From: Oegoconia quadripuncta
Lineage: Eukaryota; Arthropoda; Insecta; Lepidoptera; Autostichidae
NCBI GenBank assembly: GCA_949316235.1
Contig: OX438749.1
Location: 13,720,914 to 13,784,913, forward strand
Direction: 5' to 3'
Length of the DNA: 64,000 nt
The position numbers and the translations under genes are program-made. Every line of letters begins with the position of its first letter. Position 1 is the stretch's first letter. The notes below the pieces were generated by a model. It was not told the DNA's origin. It was given only the letters and a program-made list of their open reading frames with translations, and did no database searches. This document shows, one piece after another, positions 49,301-55,692 of this stretch.

Positions 49301-52300
49301 TATAGATATAACGGAACGTAACTCAACGTACTAACCCAATGTCAACCAACTCTTACTGTCAAAACTTACCATTATTCGGATTCCAAATCAAATGAGTAGA
49401 TCTGGAATATGCAAATGAAGTGACTTTTAACTATGTAAACGTTTTTTCGCACTCGCATTCAAAAGCGAACGACTCAAAAATCGTACCCCGTGTCTCTAAT
49501 ATGATGTCGTTTGTCAACAGAATGGCGAGTGGCAGAGCTCGGGGCGCGGCGCGAACGTGGCGGGCACGGCGCGCAGGAAACAGAGCTTTCCTGCGCGCGC
49601 GCAGCCGCCGCAGCAGGACCCACCTGTGCCCACGCCACCCTGGGGGCAGCCTGCCTCCGAGAACGTTAGTATCATCAATTCTTAGCCATTTCAAAAGATT
49701 GTCAATGGTGATGTACGGGACCCTCAGGGCACGAGTCGTACTCGCATTTGACCGTATTTTATTGTTATTTATCGAGAATCCTCAGGGCACGAGTCGTACT
49801 CGCACTTGACCGTATTTTATTGTTATTTATCGAGAATGGATATTCCTTACAATCTAAATTCAGCCTTATATATTGTGTAGTAAGGCTCAGAGTTAATGAA
49901 TATCCTTTTTTTTATTGAGAAAACATAGGTAAATGGTGTATAGCTATTCCAATGCTTTCTTCTTCAGCTTGAAAGGGTTGTAAATAGCATAACATTTTTG
50001 ATTAATCTGGATAGTTATCAACGAAATACGGTTAAAGTTATTTTACGATCTATCTATTTTTGTTTTAAGTTTAAATTGGGAGAAGCCATTGACTCCTGAG
50101 ATACAGGTTTATTTGACCTAGTTTAGGCGCCAAAGACTTCATAGGAGCTTGTAACAGTTAATTATGTCATTTACCATAAAATGTACTCTATGATATTCTA
50201 GAGACCAAGACGAATCAAACGGTCGAGCCGTATAAGCAACAGGAGGTAGCATGGAAATCTACATACATACATTCGAAAAAGTGAACTTCCTTTTTGGGCC
50301 TGTCGAAAAAAAATAAAATCTTGACTTTCAATAAGTGATATTTTTGTATCCTATGACTAATCCTTTGATTTTGAAGAGATTATTATTATTATCGCTCTCC
50401 CTCGTCGTCCCTGTCACAGCAAGAGCCAATGGACGCGTCGTCGAATACGAGCGTGGGCGGTGCGCGGTCGGGCCCCCGCGTGGAACTGTCGTGCAGCAAC
50501 TGCGGCACGCACACCACCACGATCTGGCGGCGCGACGCGCGCGGGGAGATGGTGTGCAACGCGTGCGGCCTGTACTTCAAGCTGCACGGCGTGCCGCGCC
50601 CCACGGCCATGCGCCGCGACACCATCCACACGCGCCGCCGCCGCCCCCGCCACGACCCCAAGCACTCCAGGAACAGTGAGTACACAGGCCGACACTACAC
50701 CCCACTAGTCGCTATCAGCTACAGCAAGCTGCATGGCGTGCCGCGCCCCACGGCCATGCGCCGCGGCACCATCCACACGCGCCGCCGCCGCCCCCGCCAC
50801 GACCCCAAGCACTCCAGGAACAGTGAGTACACAGGCCGACACTACACCCCACTAGTCGCTATCAGCTACAGCAAGCTGCATGGCGTGCCGCGCCCCACGG
50901 CCATGCGCCGCGGCACCATCCACACGCGCCGCCGCCGCCCCCGCCACGACCCCAAGCACTCCAGGAACAGTGAGTACACAGGCCGACACAACACCCCACT
51001 AGTCACTATCAGCTACAGCAAGCTGCCCGTCTGATCCGACTACCGGAAGGCGTTGGAGCCATTATTTTCATTCAATGGGAGTCGGGAACAGCGCTTATTA
51101 CTTTTATTACCGGCTTTTTTTTCGCATCATCGCGAGCAAATATTTTAAATTTTATTTCTTTTTGCGATAAGTAACAGCGTTTCGTCGCCGATTTTTTCTT
51201 TCTGCTCCGCATGCATGCACTCGGGATAATAACTCGAGAACGACTGCTATGCTGTGGTCTCTTAGAACAAATACTCCCGTCCCAATAGAGACTAGCGCCA
51301 CCTAGCCGCCATATGTCATAACTTGTTTATACCATGATTACCATGTAAAATATTTAAAGTCTATATTTTCTCAAAAACAAATAAACTATATGTACCTAAG
51401 TATATTTAAAGTGATTTTTTTCTTGCCTAGTTATTAAATTTTCATATTTGAGATAGCATTAGGTTTTGTGAAAGTAAAACACGTAAAGTAATGATGATTT
51501 GGCAACACTGAGAAAAATGTCGGCTGTCGTTGGATGTGTACGCGCATTTTTTTCACTTTCCATTTCCAATTGTGTTTTATTGTATACCGATACCTAACTA
51601 GATAATATGTGTAGTTACTTCGGAGGTTTATTTTCGATGACAGCATTGAAATTTTGATGAAACAATTGAAATTTCAATGTTTCATTGAAAATAAATCTCT
51701 GAAGTAACTATCAAGCTGCCAGGTTTAGGTAGGTACGGCTAGGTTTCATGACCTTGACGAGGTTAGTTACACATCATTGCGGATAGATGGCGCTGTGAAC
51801 CCAAGTCGCTTGCAAACGCCAACATACCCGTCTATCTCCGTATATACATTGTAGTCTTTGACGACTGCGCTCTGAAAAAGTCTGGCGTAACAATCGGACG
51901 TGTATCGAGTAAATACGATCTGATAATCTGAGCAGAATCGGAAACCAAATCTGACGTATATTCCCGCCCTCAATCGCGGCGTGTTGCGTGCAGAGACCCG
52001 CCGGAGCGGTAACGCGTGCGCCGAGCCCGCGGAGCCGGCGGCGGGCGGCGACGGCGCGCCCGAGGAGGCGGTGCTGGCCGCGCTGCGCCGCCAGCTGCAG
52101 CCGCACCTGCTCGCCGCGCTGCACGCGCACAACGCCCGCCAGCCGCCCGCGCAGGTACACCCACCGACTAGCTGAGCGGTGACAGCCTCTTCCCTCGCCT
52201 TGGATGCGGTAGGCAGGGTTGTCTACCGTTGAGATCACCACCCCGCTATGAGCTAAGACGCCCTTCCCTAGCTCTTAGATGACCGCCCCTTCCCTGACCT

Positions 52301-55300
52301 TGGATGCGCCCTCCCTGCCTACGGTTGAAATCACCGCCCCGCTACGAGCCAAGACACCCCTTCCCTGGCACTGAAATGACCGCCCCTTCATCACATAGGG
52401 TGCACCCTCCATGCCTACGGTTGAAATGACCACCCCGCTACGACCTGAGACGCCCCTTCCCTGGCTCTGAGATAGCCGCCCCTTCCCTCACCTTGGATTC
52501 GCCCTCCTTGCCTACCGTTTAAATGTCCACCCCGTTATGAGCGGAGACGTCCCTTCCTTACCTCTGAGATGACCGCCCCTTCCCTGACCTTGGATACGCC
52601 CTCCCTGCCTACGGTTGAAATGACCACCCCGCAACGAGCTGAGACGCCTCTCATCTAGCCCTGAGAAGACCGTCCCTTCCCTGACTTTGAATGCGTCCCT
52701 GCCTACCGTTATGCGTGCTATGAGGTGAGACGCCCCCTCCCTAGCTCTGCGATGACCACGCCGCCCTGAGCTTACACGTGCCCTCCCTATCTAGCGGTGA
52801 AATGATAACGTTGCTATAAGCTTACACGCGGATAAACCTATACAGGTTTTTGTGACATATACCGGATGAGTTTTTTTTACCGTAAGGAAAAAAATAGGGC
52901 ATATTAGGTGAGTGAAGTAGAAGTTATTGGCATAGGTAATAATTTTTTTTTTACAAAACCGCACGGGCCGGCCAGCTTTTCATATGCGACTGGTGGGATT
53001 CGTAGGGTTCCTAACAGGCGAAATTTATTTGGAAGTCATATTTTCTCGAAGTTTTTTTTATTTATTTAATTTAATGATGTAATTATGTGGAATAGGCTAC
53101 ATTAACGCTTTATTCAATAATAGTTTAAAAAAAAATGTGCAACTACCTATGCCAATACCTTCTATTTCACCTACCCAATATGCCCTATTTTTTGCTTACG
53201 GTAAAAAAACTCATCCGGTATACAGAATTTTTCAAGTGGACGTGGATGGTCAAATCCGAAACTATAAGGAATAGCGAAAAGTACTCAAAGGAGTCTCAAG
53301 CCTGATGTGGATGAAACTTAAACTGCATCATTGGATTTTTGTAAAATCAATATTCCTAGCCAGGAATCGAACCCGTGATTATTACATCATTCGATCATGT
53401 CGCTCATAAGGAACGAATTCTGGGAAGTAACGACATACGGCGAACTTATCTTTGTAACTTTTTAGATAAATAAATAAATACATAATCCTGCAAAAAATCA
53501 ATATATCATTTTACGCAGTACGCACTTATTTCAAGAATTGACTCTGAGCAACTCCCTCCAGTTGTGTTTGATGGTGTCACGATTTCGTACAACGAGAACG
53601 TTAAAAACTTTGGCATAATTTTTGGTAGAACACTCCTAGCCTCCCCAAGTCGCCGAGGTTAGTAGGAAAATTTTGTGTTTCAATAAAATCCTTAAACAGA
53701 CTGCGTAATTGCCTACTACCACCAAAGTTGCGTTAGCACAGTCACTTCTCTTACCTATGCTGGATTACGCAGAATGCTGCTATGCGGTTGCCACAGTAGA
53801 GTTGACAAACAAACTCGACCGATTACAAAACGTTGCAATCAGGTTCATTTTTGGTCTACGGAAATTTGGCCATGTTTCCGAATATCGTAACCAACTCAAG
53901 TGGCTCCCCATTCGACGTCGCAAGGATGTGCACATTCTCTCTTTCCTTTATTCCGTATTGTTCAATCCAAAGACCCCTCAATATCATAAGCAACAGTTTC
54001 AATATTGTCTTCCACTCATAGTCTTCCCTTACGTTCCTCTGACAATTTTCGTCTTTATGTTCCTCAAAATTTGTCTAAATACGGCCAGTTCTTCACTTTG
54101 CATGCTACTCGCCTCTGGAACTCTCTTCCGGAGTCTATTCGTCACTCTCCGTCTTTAAATATATTTAAAGCTCACGTCAAGGTGCATTTTCTTCAATAGC
54201 TTATGTCTACTTTTCTTTCGATCGTTAAATTAAATATACTGTTTCCAGTTATAGTAATCCCCCCAAACTTATGTATTTATTTATTATAGTATATGGATAT
54301 TATATATCATATATCTATATAAGGTATAAGGGGACGCACCGTCCCTAGCCTTGAAATGACCTTTGAGCTTAGTCTGAACCTTATAAGTTTTACATAAACA
54401 GCCTTACGACCCCACCTGCTGGGGAGGCTAGGGGACGACATGGACCATAATTCTCCACCCCGAATTAGTGGCCACCTGCCCCCGTATTCTAAATGGTTCG
54501 ATATTCGATTCAATATCGGAAAATTTTAAATTTGGATGCGTCTTTGTTCACGAAAACGTATTCGAAATTTGAAACTTTCCGATACCGAATCGAATATCAA
54601 CTGTTGAACCATTTACGTTACGGGCCCTGGTAACATCGACTGATGTTTTCAAGGCGCTCATGCATGAGTGGCGTACGACTGCATTACAACCAATTTGACA
54701 CACTGTCGCTGTGAGTGAAGTTTCTTGGTTGCGTATCAAGAGAAGTAATTATAATTATGGATTTGCGATGGTGGCCGAAGGAGATTATGAAATATATAGA
54801 AACAAGCAAAGCTATGGCTTTTCATAAGGGAGGAATATAGAAAATAATAAATATCTCCGTAGTATTGCATACCCCCCATTATACTAGTACTAATTTCCGC
54901 ATTCTAACTTACACGTCACACTATATGTATAGTGTGGAGAGCGTTGATTCCTATTGATATAGGCTTCCGCTTAGTTTACACATCAGAGTTCCCTTTATTA
55001 TGTAACTAAGAGTGTCAATGTATGGTAAATGTGATATTGTTATGTGACCTCCACAAATACTTCAATAAATAAATTATTACTATGAAAGAAAATATATTTT
55101 GCAGCTTATAGTGTCAGATTGCAAGTGACTGCAGTCGGTGTTACAGTTAATCATATAGGGCTATTTTACTTGACTAATGGTTAGCTACTTGACTATGGCT
55201 AATCTTTCCTAATTTAGTTATTCCATCCGTAGTTCTCGGAAATAACCGTCTAGTCTGGACGATTATTTTAGAAAATGAGAAGCTTGCTACTTTTGTTCAT

Positions 55301-55692
55301 CATATAAATGTTAATAGTTACGATATAATTGTGATAGTTATGTACCTGGGAAAGTTTAAAAAACCTAAAATAGAATGAAATAGATTTTTTTTCATATCAC
55401 TCTTTACGCAAACAACAGCGAGTAATAAGACAGTAAACCCCAGAAACATTTACGTGGGCATCAACCGCACTAATTACAAAACTGCCCTCTTTAACCCTTA
55501 CTTTAATTCGAACACAATCCAAATATAATCTACTAGCAAACGATGCTTAGAGTCGATAATTTAGCTGTACATTTTAATTTGTTCAAGTTAAACCCACCTT
55601 AAATATAGTTGTATACATCGCAGGCCCCGGAGTATGATGAGGCGCCACTGAATCTGGTCGCCGGCCACGTGGCCGCCGAGGAAACCCACTGA
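20781..55692 (+). CDS. ZAD plus single-GATA-finger transcription factor, gene span (GATAd-like)
   Basis: Nine coding exons join in phase into 2001 bp, 666 residues. Residues 1-102 form a ZAD (zinc-finger-associated, dimerising) domain with the CRLC and ICGSC cysteine pairs. A long low-complexity Ser/Glu/Pro-rich middle follows (103-505) with a short MDLSLYG motif. One GATA-type finger, C-X2-C-X17-C-X2-C, lies at about 530-554 with its [12 protein letters not shown] basic tail. A Glu/Ala-rich stretch and the end [15 protein letters not shown] complete it. The role should be sequence-specific DNA binding at WGATAR sites in the nucleus. The start is supported by an in-frame TAA 12 bases upstream. 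The single finger and its tail resemble insect GATAd, but the assignment is tentative. Intron 2 (15.9 kb) contains a complete antisense LRR gene, and a cluster of GATA motifs lies upstream. Confidence 0.92.
21609..21761 (+). CDS. ZAD-GATA exon 2 (ZAD C-terminal half)
   Basis: Residues 52-102, starting [19 protein letters not shown] (second Cys pair) and continuing through the long ZAD helix [18 protein letters not shown] to SGPQE. Acceptor ttttag, donor gtacgt, phase 0. It ends only 210 bp from the stop codon of the antisense LRR gene. Confidence 0.92.
21972..22251 (-). CDS. LRR protein exon 8 (LRRCT end, membrane helix, tail)
   Basis: Residues 385-477 and stop. It supplies the remaining LRRCT cysteines (HCAAP and VTFCP), a Ser/Thr-rich stem, the helix [19 protein letters not shown] and the tail [17 protein letters not shown] ending SSFA. 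Acceptor tttcag. Confidence 0.93.
21972..37524 (-). CDS. Leucine-rich-repeat single-pass membrane protein, gene span, nested in ZAD-GATA intron 2
   Basis: Eight exons join in phase into 1434 bp, 477 residues. A signal peptide (hydrophobic core about 9-22, [14 protein letters not shown]) precedes an LRRNT-like cap with C32 and C46. Leucine-rich repeats of the LxxLxLxxN type run from about 110 to 355 ([71 protein letters not shown]). An LRRCT cap (NWLCNCD, then C386 and C405) follows, then a membrane helix at about 428-449 and a 28-residue basic tail. It is likely a cell-surface adhesion or signalling receptor, but I cannot name the orthologue. An in-frame TAA lies 15 bases before the ATG. A candidate polyadenylation signal (AATAAA, minus strand) lies at 21945-21950. 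Confidence 0.9.
24095..24264 (-). CDS. LRR protein exon 7 (last repeat and LRRCT)
   Basis: Residues 329-384 plus two bases, from [18 protein letters not shown] to the LRRCT start [16 protein letters not shown] and FKTDEIP. Acceptor ttacag, donor gtaagt. Confidence 0.92.
25085..25245 (+). repeat. Short retroelement 3' remnant
   Basis: Reads approximately [20 protein letters not shown], similar to the end of the fragment at 53530-54215. No further coding sequence around it. Confidence 0.45.
25285..25345. repeat. (TA)n microsatellite
   Basis: About 30 uninterrupted TA units in intron 6 of the LRR gene, next to a minus-strand SINE fragment. Confidence 0.95.
25508..25675 (+). repeat. Retroelement 3' tail repeat
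   Basis: Shares tgcaccctacctgtttt, gctgtgggttgtctggaaga and taagaccgcc with 17275-17440. Both end in AT-rich tails that contain tattgtaaattattttg. Non-coding. Confidence 0.65.
25851..26029 (-). CDS. LRR protein exon 6
   Basis: Residues 269-328, from [19 protein letters not shown] through [20 protein letters not shown] to NWTLKE. Acceptor attgcag, donor gttagt. A jockey-like retroelement fragment begins on the other strand within about 60 bp upstream of the acceptor. Confidence 0.92.
26060..27210 (+). mobile_element. 5'-truncated jockey-like non-LTR retrotransposon
   Basis: The frame 26097-27116 (339 residues) covers the end of a reverse transcriptase, with [20 protein letters not shown], the catalytic box SLFADDLKL and the thumb and C-terminal region ([18 protein letters not shown]). 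The tail ends in (aaat)n at about 27190-27210. The upstream two thirds are missing, as usual for incomplete reverse transcription. It starts within 60 bp of LRR exon 6, antisense to that gene. Confidence 0.85.
27945..28092. mobile_element. Small MITE-like inverted repeat
   Basis: Ends gggccatattaataaatcga and the near-complement ending gatttattaatacgggctta face each other across about 90 bp. A related single-ended stretch occurs near 19960-20040. No coding capacity. Confidence 0.5.
28165..28412 (+). repeat. Lepidopteran dispersed retroposon (cccgcggcttcgcc family)
   Basis: Shares gcggatatgtttaatttgtt, the tttcatccaaatccgttcat body and the terminal ttataatattagttagatt with the copy at 34880. 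Confidence 0.7.
28920..29118 (-). CDS. LRR protein exon 5
   Basis: Residues 203-268 plus one base, from [17 protein letters not shown] through [15 protein letters not shown] and [15 protein letters not shown] to DDSFI. Acceptor ttccag, donor gtaagt. Confidence 0.92.
29559..29782 (-). CDS. LRR protein exon 4
   Basis: Residues 128-202, from [16 protein letters not shown] through [15 protein letters not shown] and [15 protein letters not shown] to SATDLE. Acceptor ttccag, donor gtaaat. The reading frame stays open past the donor, but that sequence is intron. Confidence 0.92.
30340..30545 (+). repeat. SINE-like repeat, family B
   Basis: B-box-like gggttcgattcctggctag at 30384, then a body with caatgatgcagtttcagttt and ttggccatctacgtccactt. 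A reverse copy is at 53228-53400. Confidence 0.65.
30738..31058 (+). repeat. Third copy of the roughly 390-bp repeat
   Basis: Starts at ttatttatcttatttcttca and ends cgccaaaaagcc like the copies upstream of ClC-7, with a small internal deletion (one of the cgtatac boxes). It lies in intron 3 of the LRR gene, so the family is dispersed. Confidence 0.85.
31570..31665 (-). repeat. 5S-rRNA-related SINE-like fragment
   Basis: The complement contains ggttgggtgatcactagtgg, close to the 5S-like part at 11340, and is more decayed. It lies in intron 3 of the LRR gene. Confidence 0.4.
33495..33670 (-). repeat. tRNA-like SINE, family A
   Basis: Reverse orientation. The B-box complement cgcgggattcgaacccacaa is at 33612. 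The part atttatataaacatccatga at 33555 shows the sequence that is split by the foldback element at 39572. Confidence 0.7.
34880..35286 (+). repeat. Lepidopteran dispersed retroposon, split by an insertion
   Basis: Same family as 28165 and 47800. An extra stretch of about 170 bp at 34980-35152 lies between gggataaaat and catatcctatgtct, including an inverted pair gttatactta and taagtataac. Confidence 0.65.
35905..36205 (-). repeat. tRNA-like SINE, family C
   Basis: B-box complement gggaatcgaacccggacctc near 36140 and a body with cccactgcagggatatccct. A second, more decayed copy is at 32215-32450, and body pieces are at 14965-15075 and 11500-11600. Confidence 0.6.
36399..36581 (-). CDS. LRR protein exon 3
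   Basis: Residues 67-127 plus one base. It contains [31 protein letters not shown] and [11 protein letters not shown], which read as successive repeats. Acceptor ttccag, donor gtagga. Confidence 0.88.
37225..37399 (-). CDS. LRR protein exon 2 (signal peptide core, LRRNT)
   Basis: Residues 9-66 plus one base: [14 protein letters not shown], then the cap region [18 protein letters not shown] and a MDRIPSWPQ stretch. Acceptor ttgtag, donor gtatgg. Confidence 0.88.
37501..37524 (-). CDS. LRR protein exon 1 (start, 24 bp)
   Basis: Encodes only MFLPNKFE before a gtgagt donor. It is short, but gives the start codon and n-region of a signal peptide whose hydrophobic core is in exon 2. An in-frame stop lies upstream. 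Confidence 0.75.
37705..38481 (+). CDS. ZAD-GATA exon 3 (long acidic linker)
   Basis: Residues 103-361 in one 777-bp exon. It starts [17 protein letters not shown] and ends MDISQMSQ. It is hydrophilic, rich in Ser, Glu, Asp and Asn, with [20 protein letters not shown] and SSSGSDPD stretches. No known fold is visible. IKTEE and VKNEP resemble psi-K-x-E sumoylation sites, which is an inference only. Acceptor ttttag, donor gttaga. Confidence 0.88.
39400..39571 (-). repeat. tRNA-like SINE, family A, interrupted by the foldback element
   Basis: The body is on the left of the foldback element and the continuation (ataaacatccatgactcagg) is at 41235-41265 on its right, so the SINE was there first. 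Confidence 0.7.
39572..41232 (+). mobile_element. Snap-back (foldback) element with about 715-bp arms and a transposase fragment
   Basis: The left arm (39572 to about 40287) is repeated in inverted order as the right arm (about 40519 to 41232), nearly base for base, around a loop of about 230 bp. The ends are caatgtgtcccggagagaag and its complement, flanked by TA at 39570-39571 and 41233-41234. The element sits inside a SINE copy; a similar SINE at 33531 shows the uninterrupted sequence. It lies in intron 3 of the ZAD-GATA gene. Confidence 0.9.
40288..40571 (+). pseudogene. C-terminal transposase fragment in the foldback element
   Basis: About 90 residues, including [20 protein letters not shown] and [14 protein letters not shown], typical of the last catalytic-aspartate region of a Tc1/mariner-superfamily transposase, and ending HFENIIN. 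The N-terminal and central catalytic regions are absent, so it cannot be active. The apparent upstream start at 40254 is made by antisense arm sequence. Confidence 0.75.
41614..41761 (+). CDS. ZAD-GATA exon 4
   Basis: Residues 362-410 plus one base, from [19 protein letters not shown] to ETAKF. Gln/Asn/Ser-rich linker. Acceptor tttcag, donor gtaagc. The phase-1 end is completed by exon 5. Confidence 0.85.
42200..43250 (-). pseudogene. Non-LTR reverse transcriptase remnant
   Basis: Broken frames in order on the minus strand: [82 protein letters not shown] and [19 protein letters not shown]. The catalytic FADD box is not visible. Frameshifts separate the pieces. Clade not assigned. Confidence 0.8.
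43505..43790 (+). repeat. tRNA-like SINE, family A
   Basis: Same body and tail as the copy at 44095, with B box gcgggttcgaatcccgctag at 43563. Confidence 0.78.
44095..44370 (+). repeat. tRNA-like SINE, family A
   Basis: A-box-like tagtgtagtggttag (44106-44120) and B-box-like gagttcgaatcccgctaggg, then a shared body ending tggcgctgtgtgtatttgca and a (ttta)n tail. tRNA-derived retroposon, not a tRNA: no cloverleaf anticodon arm follows. Confidence 0.8.
44408..44547 (+). CDS. ZAD-GATA exon 5
   Basis: Residues 411-457, from [20 protein letters not shown] to TPNGAVSP. Acceptor gtgcag, donor gtcagt, phase 0 at the end. Serine and threonine rich after a short possible helix. It lies just downstream of a SINE. 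Confidence 0.83.
46852..47052 (-). repeat. Lepidopteran dispersed retroposon, reverse copy
   Basis: Complement of the family: starts ctaatattataaatgcgaaa and ends acgaagtcgcgggcggaaag. Confidence 0.65.
47075..47200 (-). repeat. tRNA-like SINE, family A, 3' fragment
   Basis: Complement of the body ending in tatttgcacatacacagagc; the tRNA-like head is missing. A similar fragment lies at 25345-25450. Confidence 0.6.
47800..48030 (+). repeat. Lepidopteran dispersed retroposon (cccgcggcttcgcc family)
   Basis: Starts tccgcccgcggcttcgccag and ends actttcgcatctataatatt. Body tttcatccaaattcgttcag. Other copies are at 28165-28412 and 34880-35286 (plus), the latter split by about 170 bp of other sequence (34980-35152), and at 46852-47052 (minus). 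All are short and non-coding. Confidence 0.7.
48715..48925 (-). repeat. Dispersed repeat, family D
   Basis: Contains tcaatcacacctgatgttaa, gaggtcgaaggtggaagcgt and tctctgacaaccggaacaca. Related pieces occur at 16290-16415, 38785-38880, 39205-39345 and 47300-47490. No coding potential. Confidence 0.6.
49521..49664 (+). CDS. ZAD-GATA exon 6
   Basis: Residues 458-505, from [10 protein letters not shown] to [10 protein letters not shown]. Very G+C-rich, with Pro and Gln runs. Acceptor caacag, donor gttagt, phase 0 on both sides. The overlapping open frames on either strand here are by-products of this composition. Confidence 0.83.
49722..49837 (+). repeat. 58-bp tandem duplication
   Basis: The stretch cctcagggcacgagtcgtac to tatcgagaat occurs twice in a row with one or two differences, about 60 bp beyond the donor of ZAD-GATA exon 6. 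Confidence 0.9.
50420..50675 (+). CDS. ZAD-GATA exon 7 (GATA zinc finger)
   Basis: Residues 506-590 plus one base. It contains the whole finger: [18 protein letters not shown], then [14 protein letters not shown], then the basic tail [18 protein letters not shown]. All four zinc cysteines, the Trp of TTTIWRR and the CNACGLY core are present. Acceptor cacag, donor gtgagt. The last 94 bp and the donor are repeated twice downstream in frame, so longer splice forms are possible. Confidence 0.96.
50582..51022 (+). repeat. 147-bp tandem triplication of the GATA-exon 3' half
   Basis: Three units of 147 bp beginning at 50582, 50729 and 50876. Unit 1 is the last 94 bp of the finger exon plus its donor and 53 bp of intron. 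Units 2 and 3 repeat this with few changes (for example MRRDTIHT becomes MRRGTIHT). 147 is 49 codons and no stop occurs until 51034, so read-through stays in frame. Each unit keeps the AACA/gtgagt donor (exon ends 50675, 50822, 50969). Confidence 0.95.
51994..52154 (+). CDS. ZAD-GATA exon 8
   Basis: Residues 591-644, from [15 protein letters not shown] through a likely helix [19 protein letters not shown] to RQPPAQ. The first codon is completed by the one base left from exon 7. Strongly G+C-rich. Acceptor gtgcag, donor gtacac. A 97-bp minisatellite starts just beyond the donor. Confidence 0.85.
52165..52830 (+). repeat. 97-bp minisatellite, about seven units
   Basis: The landmark accgttgagat or acggttgaaat recurs at 52225, 52321, 52417, 52514, 52611 and 52705, spacing 94-97 bp. 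Each unit contains ccgccccttccctgaccttg-like sequence. It begins about 10 bp after the donor of ZAD-GATA exon 8. Confidence 0.88.
52860..53220. mobile_element. MITE copy 2 (taccggatgag family)
   Basis: 361 bp with terminal inverted repeats of roughly 80-100 bp starting taccggatgagtttttttta, flanked by TA. No coding capacity. The best-preserved of three copies together with copy 3. Confidence 0.85.
53228..53400 (-). repeat. SINE-like repeat, family B
   Basis: Reverse copy of 30340-30545, including the complement of the B box (agccaggaatcgaacccg). It abuts MITE copy 2. Confidence 0.65.
53530..54215 (+). pseudogene. C-terminal fragment of a non-LTR retrotransposon
   Basis: Pieces include [13 protein letters not shown] near 53610, [40 protein letters not shown] and, after a frameshift near 54000, [17 protein letters not shown]. 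These match the region after the reverse transcriptase in jockey/CR1-like elements. Inactive. Confidence 0.75.
55624..55692 (+). CDS. ZAD-GATA exon 9 (terminal)
   Basis: Residues 645-666 and TGA. It encodes [20 protein letters not shown] and ends TH. PLNLV loosely resembles the CtBP-binding consensus P-x-D-L-S, but with Asn for Asp, so recruitment of CtBP is only a possibility. Acceptor atcgcag. A candidate AATAAA lies near 56023. Confidence 0.82.
   Translation, partial: APEYDEAPLNLVAGHVAAEETH

Noticed and set aside
50389..50695. Minus-strand open frames over the GATA exon
   Set aside because: Shadow frames caused by high G+C; the plus-strand frame has the zinc-finger motifs.
50729..51022. 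Units 2 and 3 of the 147-bp repeat as extra GATA fingers or constitutive exons
   Set aside because: They lack the cysteines of the finger, and joining through the caagctgc acceptor-like site would shift the frame; they are listed as a repeat with possible alternative donors.
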